Of a stretch of 64,000 nt of DNA, positions 32,077-43,234 are shown piece by piece. The notes below the pieces were generated by a model, which did no database searches, had not been told where the DNA came from, and worked only from the letters and a program-made list of their open reading frames with translations. A program made the translations under genes and the position numbers. The first letter of the stretch is position 1; each line of letters starts with the position of its first letter. Source of the DNA: Anastrepha obliqua (Eukaryota > Arthropoda > Insecta > Diptera > Tephritidae); NCBI RefSeq assembly GCF_027943255.1, contig NC_072896.1, positions 31,770,501 to 31,834,500 on the forward strand, read 5' to 3'.

Positions 32077-35011
32077 ATGAGAACTTCCAACACTGATGAC
32101 GACCCCTGCAAACGAAATAAGGAATACGATTTGAGGGCATGCACCTGGAATGTCCGGTCCCTTAATGGGGAAGGTGCCTCTGCCCGGCTGGTTGATGTCC
32201 TCGTGAGAGTAAAGGCTGACATCACTGCCATCCAAGAGATGCGATGGACGGGGCAAGGTAAGAAAAACATAGGACCTTGCGACGTCTACTACAGCTGCCA
32301 TGTAAAGGAGCGCAAATTCGGTGTCGGATTTGTTGTGGGAGAGAGACTTCGTCGCCAAGTACTGTCGTTCACTCAGGTGGACGAGCGTCTCGCAACAATC
32401 CGCATCAAAGCGCGATTTTTTAACATCTCGCTAATTTGCGCCCACGCCCCGACGGAAGAGAAGGACGATGCGACCAAGGATTCTTTCTATGAGCGCTTGG
32501 AACGTTCCTATGAGCGCTGCCCCCGTCACGACATAAAAATCGTGCTTGGCGACTTCAACGCCAGGGTGGGCAAGGAGGGAATTTTTGGTCCCACAGTCGG
32601 AAAATTCAGCCTGCACAACGAAACATCCGGTAACGGACAGAGGCTGATCGACTTCACCAGATTCCAGCATAAGAAGATTCACCAAGCTACCTGGCTGTCT
32701 CCAGATCGAAAAACGCGAAACCAGATCGATCATGTTGTGATAGATGGAAGACACTCTTCTAGTGTATTAGATGTACGTACGATCCGAGGACCCAACATCG
32801 ACTCGGATCATTACCTTGTTGCAGCCAAACTGCGCACCCGCCTCTGTGCAGCAAAAAACGTGCATCTACCTACGCAAAGAATGTTCGACATCGAAAAGCT
32901 GCAATCACAACAGACAGCCAGAAGATTCGCCACTCGACTCTCACTCCTGCTCTCGGAGAGCACTGCCCAGCACACCGGCATGCGCGAGCAATGGAGCAAC
33001 ATTTCTCGTTCCCTACGTACCGCCACCGAAGAAGAAATCGGATTCCGGCGAGCCCGAAAAAGCAATTGGTACGACGAGGAATGTCATGCTGCCGCCGAAA
33101 GAAAGGATGCCGCCTATAGAGCCACGCTGCGATCGGGCGCAACGCGAGCCATGTGGGATCGCTACAGAGAGCTAAAAAAGGAAGAGAGACGTATTATCCG
33201 ACAGAAGAAACGAGAGGCCGAAATACGTGAGTGCGAGAAGCTTGAGATGCTGGCCAATAGGAACAACGCCCGAAAATTTTACCAGAAAGTTCGGCGGCTT
33301 ACAGAAGGTTTTAAGACCGGGGCGTTGTCCTGTAAGAACAAAGACGGCGATCTGGTGACTGACGTACAGAGCATTCTTAAATTATGGAGGGAACACTTCT
33401 CGAACCTGTTAAACGGTGACAGCTGCGCATGTCATAGAGAATGTGAAGATCCCGATACCCCAATCGTTGACGACGGAATTGTCGTTCCGTTACCCGACCA
33501 TGACGAGGTGAGAATAGCAATATCACGGCTAAAGAACAACAAAGCCGCGGGCGCCGACGGACTGCCGGCTGAGCTATTCAAACATGGCGGCGAGGAGCTG
33601 GTAAGGTGCATGCATCAGCTCCTATGCAGAATATGGTCGGATGAAAGCATGCCTGCCGATTGGAATTTAAGTGTGCTCTGCCCAATCCATAAGAAGGGCG
33701 ATCCTGCAATTTGTGCCAATTACCGCGGGATTAGTCTTCTAAATATCGCCTATAAGGTTCTAGCGAGCGTATTGTGTGAAAGGCTGAAGCCCACCGTCAA
33801 CCAACTGATTGGACCTTATCAGTGTGGCTTCAGACCTGGAAAGTCTACCATCGACCAACTATTCACAATACGCCAAATCTTGGAAAAGACCCATGAAAGG
33901 AGAATCGACACACACCATATTTTCGTCGACTTCAAAGCTGCATTCGACAGTACAGAAAGGAGTTACCTGTATGCCGCGATGTCTGAATTTGGTATCCCCG
34001 CAAAACTAATACGGCTATGTAAGATGACGTTGCTCAACACCAGCAGCGCCGTCAGAATTGGGAAGGACCTCTCCGAGCCGTTTGATACCAAACGAGGTTT
34101 CAGACAGGGTGACTCGCTGTCGTGTGACTTCTTTAACCTGATGTTGGAGAGCATCGTACGAGCCGCAGAACTTAATCGCTCAGGCACAATTTTTTATAAG
34201 AGCGTACAATTGCTGGCGTATGCCGATGATATTGACATCATCGGCCTTAACAACCGCGCTGTTAGTTCTGCCTTCTCCAAACTGGATAAAGAGGCAAAGC
34301 GAATGGGTTTGGTGGTGAACGAGGACAAAACGAAGTACCTCCTGTCATCAAACAAACAGTCGGCGCACTCGCGTATCGGCACCCACGTCACTGTTGACAG
34401 TTATAATTTCGAGGTTGTAAAAGACTTCGTGTATTTAGGAACCAGCATTAACACCGATAACAATGTCAGCCTTGAAATCCAACGTAGAATCTCTCTTGCC
34501 AACAAGTGCTACTTTGGACTAAGTAGGCAATTGAGCAGTAAAGTCCTCTCTCGACGAACAAAATTAACACTCTACAAGACTCTCATCATGCCCGTCCTAA
34601 CGTATGGCGCAGAAGCTTGGACGATGACAACATCCGATGAAGCGACGCTTGGAGTGTTCGAGAGAAAGATTCTGCGTAAGATTTTTGGACCTTTGCACGT
34701 TGGCAACGGCGAATATCGCAGACGATGGAACGATGTATGAGCTTTACGACGACATAGGCATAGCGCAGCGAATAAAGATCCAGCGGCTTCGTTGGCTGGG
34801 TCATGTCGTCCGAATGGATACAAACGCTCCGGCTTTGAAAGTATTCGATGCGGTACCAGCTGGTGGTAGCAGAGGAAGAGGAAGGCCTCCTCTGCGTTGG
34901 AAAGATCAGGTGGAGAAGGACTTGGCTTCACTTGGTGTGTCCAATTGGCGCCGGTTAGCACAAGAAAGAAACGACTGGCGCGCTTTGTTAATCTCGGCCA
35001 AAATCGCGTAA
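32077..35011 (+). pseudogene. RTE endonuclease/reverse transcriptase, one frameshift near the 3' end
   Basis: The first frame encodes 887 residues from ATG 32077. Residues 15-260 form an apurinic-type endonuclease: CTWNVRSLNGEG, IQEMRWTGQG, APTEEKDD, LGDFNARVG, NQIDHVVI and SDHYLV. A basic coiled linker follows. The reverse transcriptase then shows NNKAAGADGLPAELF, PIHKKGDP, NYRGISLLN, GFRPGKSTIDQLF, VDFKAAFDS, GFRQGDSLSCDFF and the catalytic YADDIDII. The frame stops at TGA 34738-34740, just after a block reading GEYRRRWND. The C-terminus continues in the next frame as YELYDDIGIAQRIKIQRLRW, then GHVVRMDTN and GRGRPPLRWKDQVEKDL, to the stop at 35009-35011. A small deletion near 34735 explains the shift. 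With all catalytic motifs intact, this copy died recently. Confidence 0.93.
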
Positions 35012-35589
35012 GCGGTTATCGCGCCAATTAAGAAGAAGTGTTCCTACTACTATTTTTCCTTGTACATTTTTTACTTGATTTAGGTGAAATTCAAAAATAT
35101 GCTTGTGAAATTTGTATTAATCAAGCACTTGCTTTATAATAACAGCTTTTGTTTTAAGCTAAATATGCCCTGACATTTCCTAGAAATAATATTTGAAGAT
35201 TTCAATGTTTTAAATATTATTATTACAATAAATATTGAATATTCAAATATTAAATGATTGATTTCACTATTTATGAGGAACTACTTCAGAGCTGGTGTTG
35301 TGAATAACCAGTCGTTTAAATATTACATAAAAAGCAAGAAATTAAGCATAAAGTTCTTAATTGATTTAGGCCATTTTCGAAGAAGCTTACTGACTGAGAT
35401 TCACAAATAAGTTTCCATGAGAAATAGTTTCAAAATACAAAAAGAAAAAAAAACTACAAAAAAAAACTTTTTCTAAGTTAATGCAATTAATGTCGAAAAA
35501 AGCCTTTGAGGAGAGATTAGCTTTAAGTGCAAATCAGAGCATTTTGAGCATGGTTTTGGCGAACAAACATACATATTTTATAAAGTCTA

Positions 35590-35700
35590 GTTTGGATTAG
35601 CTGCATACGCTTTATGACAATATAGACATAGTGCAGCATATAAAGATCCAGCAGGCTCTAAAGATCCAGATGCCTTTTGTGTTGCTTTGGGGGGAAATCG
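35590..35700 (+). mobile_element. Fragment of RTE C-terminal coding sequence
   Basis: ACGCTTTATGACAATATAGACATAGTGCAGCATATAAAGATCCAGC matches the RTE block at about 34739-34785 (LYDDIxIAQRIKIQ), with a nearby duplication of AAAGATCCAG. It lies only 550 bp downstream of the large RTE but is more diverged, so it is an older insertion. Confidence 0.7.
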
Positions 35701-35763
35701 GTGCTTGCTTGCTAGGGATATGAGCGCAGTCGTAAGTTCACAGAGGTGATTGTCATATGTAAA

Positions 35764-35991
35764 GGGTGGCGCAAAATTAATCGGGTGGCGCAAAATTAAC
35801 CATTCAACTTTTTACTACAAAAAAAAAATTATTTTGAATGATGGAAATCTTTATTTTGACCCTTACGTGCTCCATTGCTTGTCTGTTTGTATGCTACAGA
35901 TGTCTAGCTCACAAGTGTCAAATATGATTGCCGTAGGACGATATTTGCAAATATTATAAATCTTTCCATAATTGATTAATTTTGCGCCACC
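35764..35991. mobile_element. MITE with perfect 18-bp terminal inverted repeats
   Basis: GGTGGCGCAAAATTAATC at 35765-35782 is the exact reverse complement of 35974-35991. The left terminal motif is repeated once more at 35784-35802 (GGTGGCGCAAAATTAACC). The interior, 190 bp, is AT-rich and noncoding, and is shared with 17541-17742. Confidence 0.82.
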
Positions 35992-35999
35992 TGTTATGA

Positions 36000-37520
36000 G
36001 TTTGTTAAAAAGCAAAGTGGCGACATATAAATCCGTATCAGTGCTGGTGGAGTTGCGAACTAGTCATAGTACCCAGTTCGCCAGAAATATTTTCGGCTGG
36101 GACTATAGAATTTATAGTATTGTTATAGATTTTTATAGCATTCTTGCTATAATGCATTTAGACGCCTACACACATAAACACATATTCACATATTTACGCA
36201 AATAGTTACAAATACTTACATGTGCAAATATATCTCCTGCCAAGGCGCCTAGATTTATGCAAATATAAGTGTGGATGTACGTAAAATATACATAAGTGTG
36301 TATGTGTATGGGTATGTGCGTGTGTGTATACAAACAGCAAACAACGCACATTGTATAATGAGTAAAGTAGCAGAAAAACTAAGTTACAGCTTTTCCTAAG
36401 GTAATGGAATAGTAAAAGCAAATACTTGTAGCAGCTCACAAATACAGATACAATTGCACTTATGCATGCATGCATGCGTGTATGCATTTACTATTGTGCC
36501 TGATGCCATATGCAAATATGGCAGGTAAATTCAGTTAAACGTGAAAGGTTGAAGGGCACATCAAGGTAATGACAACTAAGGCAACATGGGCACAACAACA
36601 ACTTGTTAAATGAAAGCATCAAAATGCTGCCAGAGTTACTTGTAATTTATTTAACAGAACGAAGCAAATTGCACTAGCAAGGTTAACAGACATTCAAGCA
36701 GAAGATCTGCTCAAGTCAGTGTTTTGTCGTCTTTATTACGAATTTGCATTATTTACAAAACAAACAAAAAATCAGTTCTTTTTTTAAGGCTGTGCAGAAA
36801 TGGGGTTTGAAAGGATGTCATTTCTGTGCGATGTAACAGTTGTGCTTTTCGGGTCCTGCACTAATGTGTGCTAGCACTTACACTACAAAGATTGCCAAGG
36901 GAGTTGAAATCATCCTCGTAAGCTGGGGACGTAACAGGTGTCGTCCAGCGATAAATATTTGACGGTCACACTGGCTGATACCTAAGCCAAAGTGAAATTT
37001 GTATGCGGACCTGAGTATAAATAATGCTTAACGAGAGGACCGTAGAATAAACTTAGAAAAAGCAAAATCTCTGGAAGAAAACTTCGATTTGCGTCCAATA
37101 TTCATTGCCTAAATAGTTAAGGCGGTGACCTACCCTAGCGATTTTACTCTGCTTTCAAGTAATTTTAAGACCGTTGGTGTAGTATTCTATTTAGCGAAAA
37201 TTCATATCGAGAGGACTTTTCGATTACCAGACTTGAGCAGTATTTTTTCGCAGGAAACTTTTCTCATCTAAGAGCTTTTAAAATAGGCGCAGAGTCGCAA
37301 CAACCCTACACTAGTGTTGCTAGCTTTCCGAGCATCCAATAAATAAGTAATAAAGGCTCTCTTGGCACTGTAATATAGAGCCATAGGTACTGGTGGCTAG
37401 ACGCGAACTACGAACCAGAAACTTTTGACGTAGCTGTGAATCATCAGACGTAGAAGAAACGGTGTAGTACCTACCAAAGTAGCTGAGCATTATGAAGAAC
37501 TAGATTAAAGTACAATACTA
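36000..37520. other. Intron sequence, no gene
   Basis: Contains ACACATA/TATGTGTG simple-sequence stretches at 36170-36490. The remainder up to 37520 shows neither domains nor repeats that I recognise. Confidence 0.4.
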
Positions 37521-37523
37521 TAG

Positions 37524-37720
37524 AGTGGTTAAGTTTCAAGGGCCGGTGTTGATTTTGAATGAAATAGAATTTTTTTTTTAAATATTGTCATTTCTCTTTA
37601 TTATGATAATACTGGTATGGCTCAATCACGTATGAAACAAAACATCGGCCAAATGGCCGCCGCGGCACACCTCCATCCGATGGTCCAAATTTTCGATGCC
37701 GCCGTTATGCATTTTTGATA
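37524..37720 (-). mobile_element. 3'-end fragment of a DD41D-type transposon
   Basis: Third copy of the end seen at 16735 and 16936: GGTTAAGTTTCAAGGGCCGG, then CATTTCTCTTTATTATGATA, then GGCCAAATGGCCGCCGCGGC and CACCTCCATCCGATGGTCCA. The last part encodes the HRMEV block of the transposase C-terminus on the minus strand. The rest of the element is missing. Confidence 0.7.
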
Positions 37721-38232
37721 GATACACAACTTAGGCGTGTTTTGGTGTGGTTGGTGAGTTTTTGCTATCGAAAAAGTGAATCAAATAATTTGTAGTTTCC
37801 GCCCAAATTTTTTTTTTGGCACTTTTTCCTACCCTCAAAGCTGAAAAGAGCTATAAGAGTAAGACGATTTGTATCGACAGAGAAAATAAAATAAAGAGGC
37901 CGAGGCCAAGGCCAAAAAGAGCTTAAAGGCTTAATAAAAGCGCTGACACAACTGTACTAGTATATTGTTCGGATTTAGGATTCCTTCGAAGCAGATAATA
38001 TATTGTATGTATTGATTAAAATATAAATGTTTTTCGAGAAAAAAAAGTACCAGTCTAACGGTTAGACTTGATAGAAGTGAAACCTTCCGTAAAACAAACT
38101 GAGAGAGAATAAGACGAAAGCAGCATTAGGAGCAGGATAATTATAGGTTCATTATAATATTGCTATAAAGTTCATATTTTATTTTCTTCATTTTATCATT
38201 ATTCATCCTCAATGTTTTCAATTTCAACAAAT

Positions 38233-38885
38233 CGCACCCTAAATACAAAAGGGTCACAACTCAAAATACCAAGATTTTCAGGAGAGACGAAAAACGTTTT
38301 ATGTAAAAATTATTGTAATATTTAAAGAAAATATTGTTCCATCATGAAAATATACAACATTGAAGAAGGTTCTACTATATTTTTCTCAATTTTATTTTAT
38401 GTTTGCGAAAATAAAACAAAATTTTGATTTATGACTCTTTAACTGAAATTTTTTCGATTAAGTAGTGATATTTTCTTAAGTTGTGCCTTTTTAACTGATA
38501 AAATGTTTTAATTTTATAAGTTCCCTAACCTAATTGAACTCACTTTTCACAACTAAAGAGGCACAATGCAAAATAATATACCACGAAATTTATCACTTTT
38601 TACAGTTATAGAGGCAGAACTCAAAATAAAACTCTTTATGTGTAATAAAAGTAATCAGCTGTTCTTGAGCCCATTAACGCAACTAAAAATAATTCTCTTT
38701 AATTGATCGTGCAAAAGCAACACACTTGACATAAAAATAGACATAACTGTATTTTTCCAGTTAAAGAAGATAGTTATGTGAACGAAATATTTGCAGCAGT
38801 TAGAAATGTGTACTCTGAATTAATTTATGCAAAAAACTCAGTTTTGGAAAATTTTGAGTTGTGACCCTTTTGTATTTAGGGTGCG
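38233..38885. mobile_element. MITE of 653 bp with perfect 35-bp terminal inverted repeats
   Basis: The left end 38233-38267 (beginning CGCACCCTAAATACAAAAGG, ending ACAACTCAAAAT) is identical, base for base over 35 positions, to the reverse complement of 38851-38885. AAAT occurs directly outside both ends, a possible 4-bp target-site duplication. The interior is AT-rich with no open frame, and GAGGCACAATGCAAAATAAT and GAGGCAGAACTCAAAATAAA near 38560 and 38610 echo each other. Perfect ends suggest recent mobility. Confidence 0.88.
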
Positions 38886-39454
38886 AAATGATACGAGTGG
38901 CTTATGATAGATAAAATATGATACAAATGCTTTGGTTTCGATGTTGTCAAAAAAAAATACCCAAACGGACCGAAGAAACAGACTTACAAATTTCTTCCAT
39001 TTTCGTCCACTTGTATTCATATAAAAATTTATGCCTCTTCCCACCAAAGCTAAATGTATTAGTACATTTTTTCTTGTATTTATTCAAGGCTGAAATCCCG
39101 GCGGTAATGTAATACCGGGTCAACCCGTGGCAGAGAAGGAGCAAGCCGCCCCTAAAACACTCCGCCCATTTCCAAAAATTAGTTTAACATTTGTTGTCCT
39201 CCGATGGAGGATCTATCAGATGTTAAGCTGATAACCACACTACCTAGTCAATACATTTTAAATAATAAACCTAATAAACCTTTTGAGAATTACACGCTCA
39301 CAAAAAAAAAATTAATGTACGAAATATTTATACCGATTCACTTAAACTGACTTTCAGTATCTAAACCAAAAATAGAAAAGCCAAAAAACTGTTTTCAATA
39401 AATAATCAGAAATGTCCTACAATGCAAATTTCAAAAAAAAAAAAATTTTATTTC

Positions 39455-39520
39455 TTGTGATTCGAACTAAGAATTTTGGATCGGAAGCTCACATTGCTAG
39501 CCGCTCGGCTATCGCGCCAT
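39455..39520 (-). repeat. tRNA-like module, minus orientation
   Basis: Read on the minus strand: TGGCGCGATAGCCGAGCGGC, then TAGCAATGTGAGC, then AAATTCTTAGTTCGAATCAC. It resembles a tRNA with an A box (TAGCCGAGCGGCTAG) and a degenerate B box (AGTTCGAATCA). The copy at 40149-40214 is the same unit inverted. It lacks a clean acceptor stem, so it is judged a tRNA-derived element head, not a working tRNA. Confidence 0.6.
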
Positions 39521-40148
39521 ACTGTCAGTGCTGGCCTAAAAGTTATTTAGTTCGTCGCTACGTTTATATGTTGTAATGCGTTTCACTTTTTCTCAAATCA
39601 CTCCCAACGATTCTAAAGAAGTTTTCACTTCAAAAATTAATGTACGAAATATTTATACCGATTCACTTAAACTGACTTTCAGTATCTAAACCAAAAATAG
39701 AAAAGCCAAAAAACTGTTTTCAATAAATAATCAGAAATGTCCTACAATGTAAATTTCAAAAAAAAAAAATTCCATTTTCGTCTACATGTATTCACATAAA
39801 AATTTATGGCTCTTCCCACCAAAGCTAAATGTATTAGTATATTTTTTCTTGTATTTATTCAAAGCTGAAATCCCGGCGGTAATGCAATACCGGGTCAGCC
39901 CGTGGCAGAGAAGGAGCAAGCCGCCCCTAAAACACTCCGCCCATTTCCAAAAATTAGTTTAACATTTGTTGTCCTCCGATGGAGGATCTATCAGATGTTA
40001 AGCTGATAACCACACTACCTAGTCAATACATTTTAAATAATAAACCTAATAAACCCTTTTGAGAATTACACGCTCACAAAAATTATTTATATCAACATAT
40101 AATATAACGCTTCGTAACTAAATAACTTTTAGGCCAACAACGACAGCA

Positions 40149-40214
40149 TGGCGCGGTAGCCGAGCGACTAGCAATGTGAGCTTCCGATCCAAAATCCTCG
40201 GTTCGAATCACAAG
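40149..40214 (+). repeat. tRNA-like module, plus orientation
   Basis: TGGCGCGGTAGCCGAGCGAC, TAGCAATGTGAGCTTCCGAT and CTCGGTTCGAATCACAAG give an A box (TAGCCGAGCGACTAG) and a B box (GGTTCGAATCA) spaced about 35 bp apart, as in pol III genes. Direct repeats of ATATCAACATATAATATAAC flank it at about 40088 and 40258. AACTAAATAACTTTTA on the left is inverted on the right near 40225. It may be a second SINE family or a tRNA-derived mobile unit. Confidence 0.6.
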
Positions 40215-40549
40215 AAAAAATAAAAGTTATTTTTATTTAGTTCGTCGCTACTTTTATATCAACATATAATATAACGCTTCGTAGCCAAGTAGGTCGCTTT
40301 TTTCGTTTCACTTTTCCTCAAATCACTCCCAACGATTCTAAAGAAGTTTTCACTTCAAAAAAAAAAATAAAAGTCGTCCTTTTTGCACAAAAGAGTATTA
40401 GATATAAAATGTATTTATTCCTGCTCTCCGCAAACTCTTCTTGGCTTTGTATTACTTCCTTTATGAGGGCCTTGGTAAGCCTACAAAAGTGTTCAGATCC
40501 ATTGAAATTTATTATTATTCTGACGCCTAGTTTCGGTCATGTAGACTAC

Positions 40550-40860
40550 TGTTCATTACCATCGTAACTCTCATACACTGGTGCCCAGGCCAACGAAGTG
40601 GTGTTCCTTGATTCCAGGGTACTGAGGACAATGATGCATTGCTCAGTGAGTTTGGATGATATTATGTGAGACAGTATTGTACATAAGACAGCCTGCCTGT
40701 CTAGCGAAATGCAGATGCTTTTCGAAGTTGTACCTCTTGGAAAGCATTCTCTCTGCTACAGAATTTTTATGTTATGGACTTAAAGTTCAAGCCAAAGAAA
40801 GCCGTAAGCCTCGACCCATCTACGTACCAGATTTCCGAGTTAGTTTCCCCACATGTCTTG
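40550..40860 (-). pseudogene. Possible RNase H fragment of a non-LTR retrotransposon
   Basis: The minus strand at about 40800-40850 reads SEIWYVDGSRLTAFFG, which matches the first RNase H block (WYTDGS) of R1/jockey-type elements. Further on (about 40570) LRWPGHQ is reminiscent of the WVPGH block. Stops and frame changes separate the two. Confidence is moderate because only short blocks remain. Confidence 0.4.
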
Positions 40861-41224
40861 CAAGAGCAGTTTTCCTCAGTTTTCCTCTGATTTGCTTGAA
40901 ATTTCCACAAAAAATTACGGAAAAAATACAAAAGTCTGTTTAAAAAACAAAAAATCGGTGAAATGAGCGTAAAGTCTCACTGGTACCCAGTTTCCCTTGC
41001 TTAACTCTTTTAGCCAAAGTTCACGTTGGTTTATGAACCTAAATTTATTGGTTAACCAAGCTTGCAATTTGCTTCAAAAATTACTTATCTTAAATATGAA
41101 AACATTGACTAGCCGGAACCTAGTAATAAAAATACAAGTAAAACTGAACAGAAGTTGAAACTGTCGGTCAATATTCAATTTCTTTTAACGATGATCTATT
41201 GCCTGTTTTGACCTTCAGCAATTG

Positions 41225-41615
41225 TGAACTTTGGCTGCCATGTCATAGGGGATTGAACAGCAGAATTCTGCATTGGAACAAGGATGATGGATTACTAGGT
41301 TTGACCAATAAAAAACCGAATTGTGAGGAGAACTTCGGATACCACTTCACCGGGTATTCGGTAACGGAATTCTGTCCGCTCATCTCACACGTATTCACAC
41401 ATTCTTCCAATCAGTCGTTGTTCAGACGGCAACAAAGCAACATGAACAAAGGCTGTGTTGATTTTTTTTTCGTATATCACTAACACAATCTCGATTTTTT
41501 TCGTAAACAAATCGCTGTCGTGGCCACGGAGACGTCAGCTTATTCCTTCGAATTCGCTGAGAGACGGTTAATGGTGTGATCTTGACCACACCTTCTGAAC
41601 TATTTTCACCACGAA
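41225..41615. mobile_element. Copy 2 of the noncoding repeat of about 280 bp
   Basis: Shares TTCTGTCCGCTCATCTCACA, CGTATTCACACATTCTTCCA, TCGTTGTTCAGACGGCAACA and CGTATATCACTAACACAATC with the copies at 43785 and 44085, and in weaker form with 8556. It ends near GGTTAATGGTGTGATCTTGA. Confidence 0.7.
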
Positions 41616-41640
41616 TATCTTTACGGTTTAGTAGCAAATA

Positions 41641-41895
41641 ATTTAATTTCGTTTTTCTCTCTCTTTCTCACTCTCTCCTTCTAACTCTCTATTTCGCTCT
41701 ATTTCTCTCTCCCTCTTTCGCTCTATCTCTCTCTCTCTCTCTTTCGCTCTATCTCTTTCTCTCTTTAGCTCGTTCTCTCTTTCTCTCGCTCTATCTCTCG
41801 CACTCTCTCTTTAGATCTCTCTCTCTCGGTCTTTCTCTCTCTCTTACTCACTTCCTCTCCTTCTTTTTCTCTCTCTCCCTCTCTCTTTCTCTCAT
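41641..41895. repeat. CT-rich microsatellite tract
   Basis: About 250 bp composed almost wholly of CTCTCT with interspersed TTT and CG. The frame on the opposite strand (ERERE...) is a consequence of the repeat, not a gene. Confidence 0.9.
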
Positions 41896-43230
41896 ACAAT
41901 AATCGCAAGTTTCCATAGAATAAAAATCGTTTCAATTCCCAATGTGGATCCCTTGAAAATCGAAATATCTTTTCACATTCTGGCATGCCCAAAATGTTAT
42001 GCCACATCAACTGTGTTAGCATCTAATGATAAGCATTTAGGCTATGAAAATATAGAAATCATCAACATCTTTGAAATACAATTTTGTCCTGCCAAAAACC
42101 ACATTTGAGAGCCCAATTTTCTGTTCATCCTCCAATGCATGTGCGCTTACCTGCTTTCATCTTATAAGCTTCAGCCGAAAGCTGCTGCTTTGTCACAGTA
42201 TTTAGTATTTCAAAGTTATTCAACCACATGCTGAGACATTTAAGCTGGCAGTGTCCAAAAGTAGCCTACCCAACCAAAAACCACACACTGCTGCTACTGT
42301 CATCCTTCTGCTTACCGCTACTTTTGCTTGCCTTCGTACTTCTTTCTGTCTTTTATATTCACTTTTATCCACCTACTAATCCTTTATGTACAACAAATTA
42401 GTATTGTGCTCGTATGTGTGTATGTGTGTATGTATGTGCAGTACAACATCCCATGGCGGTTGGACAGAGAAAAGTAAGCGTACGTACATACATATATACA
42501 TACATACGTGTGTGTGTGTAATTGTATGAAAATGCGTGTACACATTTCCTTTTGATCTGAAATTCCCAGATTACGGTTTTTTCTGCCAACGTGCTTTATG
42601 TACGTCAGCACACCGTTGTTGTTGCTCGAGTTGAGATGTGGTCTTTGGTGTGTAGGCTGCTGTTGAAAAAGTTGTTGAGGTGTTGATAGCAGATATGGTT
42701 GTGCGGCTGGGCTTCTCTTTGCGGCTTTTGTGTGCATTATCTTGATGTTTTAGGCCTTGCAATTATACGAAAAAGAAAAGTATGAAGAAGAAGCGGAAGA
42801 AGTGGGCTTTACGCCTTAGAACACTATTTTCCACTACTTAATCAACAAAATACTTTTTGCGCTATGTTTTCTTTGCTAAGAAATAAAGTGTCGCATGCTC
42901 GCTTTAACTCAGTAAATGTGCCTTGGTGAATGGTGTTTTATATACTCGTATATTCGTGGCAATAAATGCAAGAAATTTGATTGAAAATTTGTTTATTTTT
43001 ATTGGATTTTCGTACCTTTAGAAATATCAGGATATTAAAAAATTGTACACTAAAAAAGTTTTTCTCGCTTAGGGAAGAAATTTTCTAAAATCAGTTAGCG
43101 ATATTTCCAGAATCCAGTATCCTTTTTGTGGTTGTCTTGGTGGAAATAAAATAATTCAGGAAACTCTTCCGGGAACGTACAGGGAGCTAACTTACATTGC
43201 TCCACAAATCCGCTTGGAAAACAATTTTTC
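41896..43230. other. Intron sequence, no gene
   Basis: Simple ACATAC-type sequence at 42410-42530. Short frames around 42384-42762 are rich in His, Gln and Thr without recognisable domains. Confidence 0.4.
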
Positions 43231-43234
43231 TATA

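Larger units (their letters stand above)
31825..35036 (+). mobile_element. Almost full-length RTE-clade non-LTR retrotransposon
   Basis: The element is 3212 bp and is bounded by the identical 10-bp direct repeat AGTGTTCCTA at 31815-31824 and 35037-35046, the expected target-site duplication. It has a 5' leader of about 250 bp, one long open frame encoding endonuclease plus reverse transcriptase, and a very short 3' end (about 25 bp after the stop, ending ATTAAGAAGA). That compact layout is typical of RTE elements. Its GC content is well above the surrounding AT-rich intron. The only obvious lesion is a frameshift near 34735. It lies in the same orientation as Ddr. Confidence 0.92.
38990..40365. 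repeat. Composite repeat: duplicated modules A, B, C around inverted tRNA-like units
   Basis: Module A (38996-39304 and 39770-40081) runs from CCATTTTCGTC through TGAAATCCCGGCGGTAATG, GGCAGAGAAGGAGCAAGCCG and TCCGATGGAGGATCTATCAG to AATTACACGCTCACAAAA. Module B (39311-39447 and 39636-39769) starts ATTAATGTACGAAATATTTA. Module C (about 39548-39635 and 40239-40361) contains CAAATCACTCCCAACGATTC and AAGTTTTCACTTCAAAA. The order is A1 B1 t1(-) C1 B2 A2 t2(+) C2, where t is a tRNA-like unit. The copies are nearly identical, which implies recent duplication. Confidence 0.8.

Noticed and set aside
32771..33175. Open frames overlapping the RTE gene in other frames and on the opposite strand
   Set aside because: They are by-products of the GC-richer RTE coding sequence, which itself shows all expected motifs.
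40149..40214. Functional tRNA gene
   Set aside because: A and B boxes are present, but the unit is duplicated inverted inside a repeat, lacks a convincing acceptor stem and sits next to an AT-rich tail, so a tRNA-derived element is more likely.
41765..42022. Frame encoding a Glu/Arg/Lys-rich peptide on the minus strand
   Set aside because: It is the translation of the CT-rich microsatellite and has no independent support.
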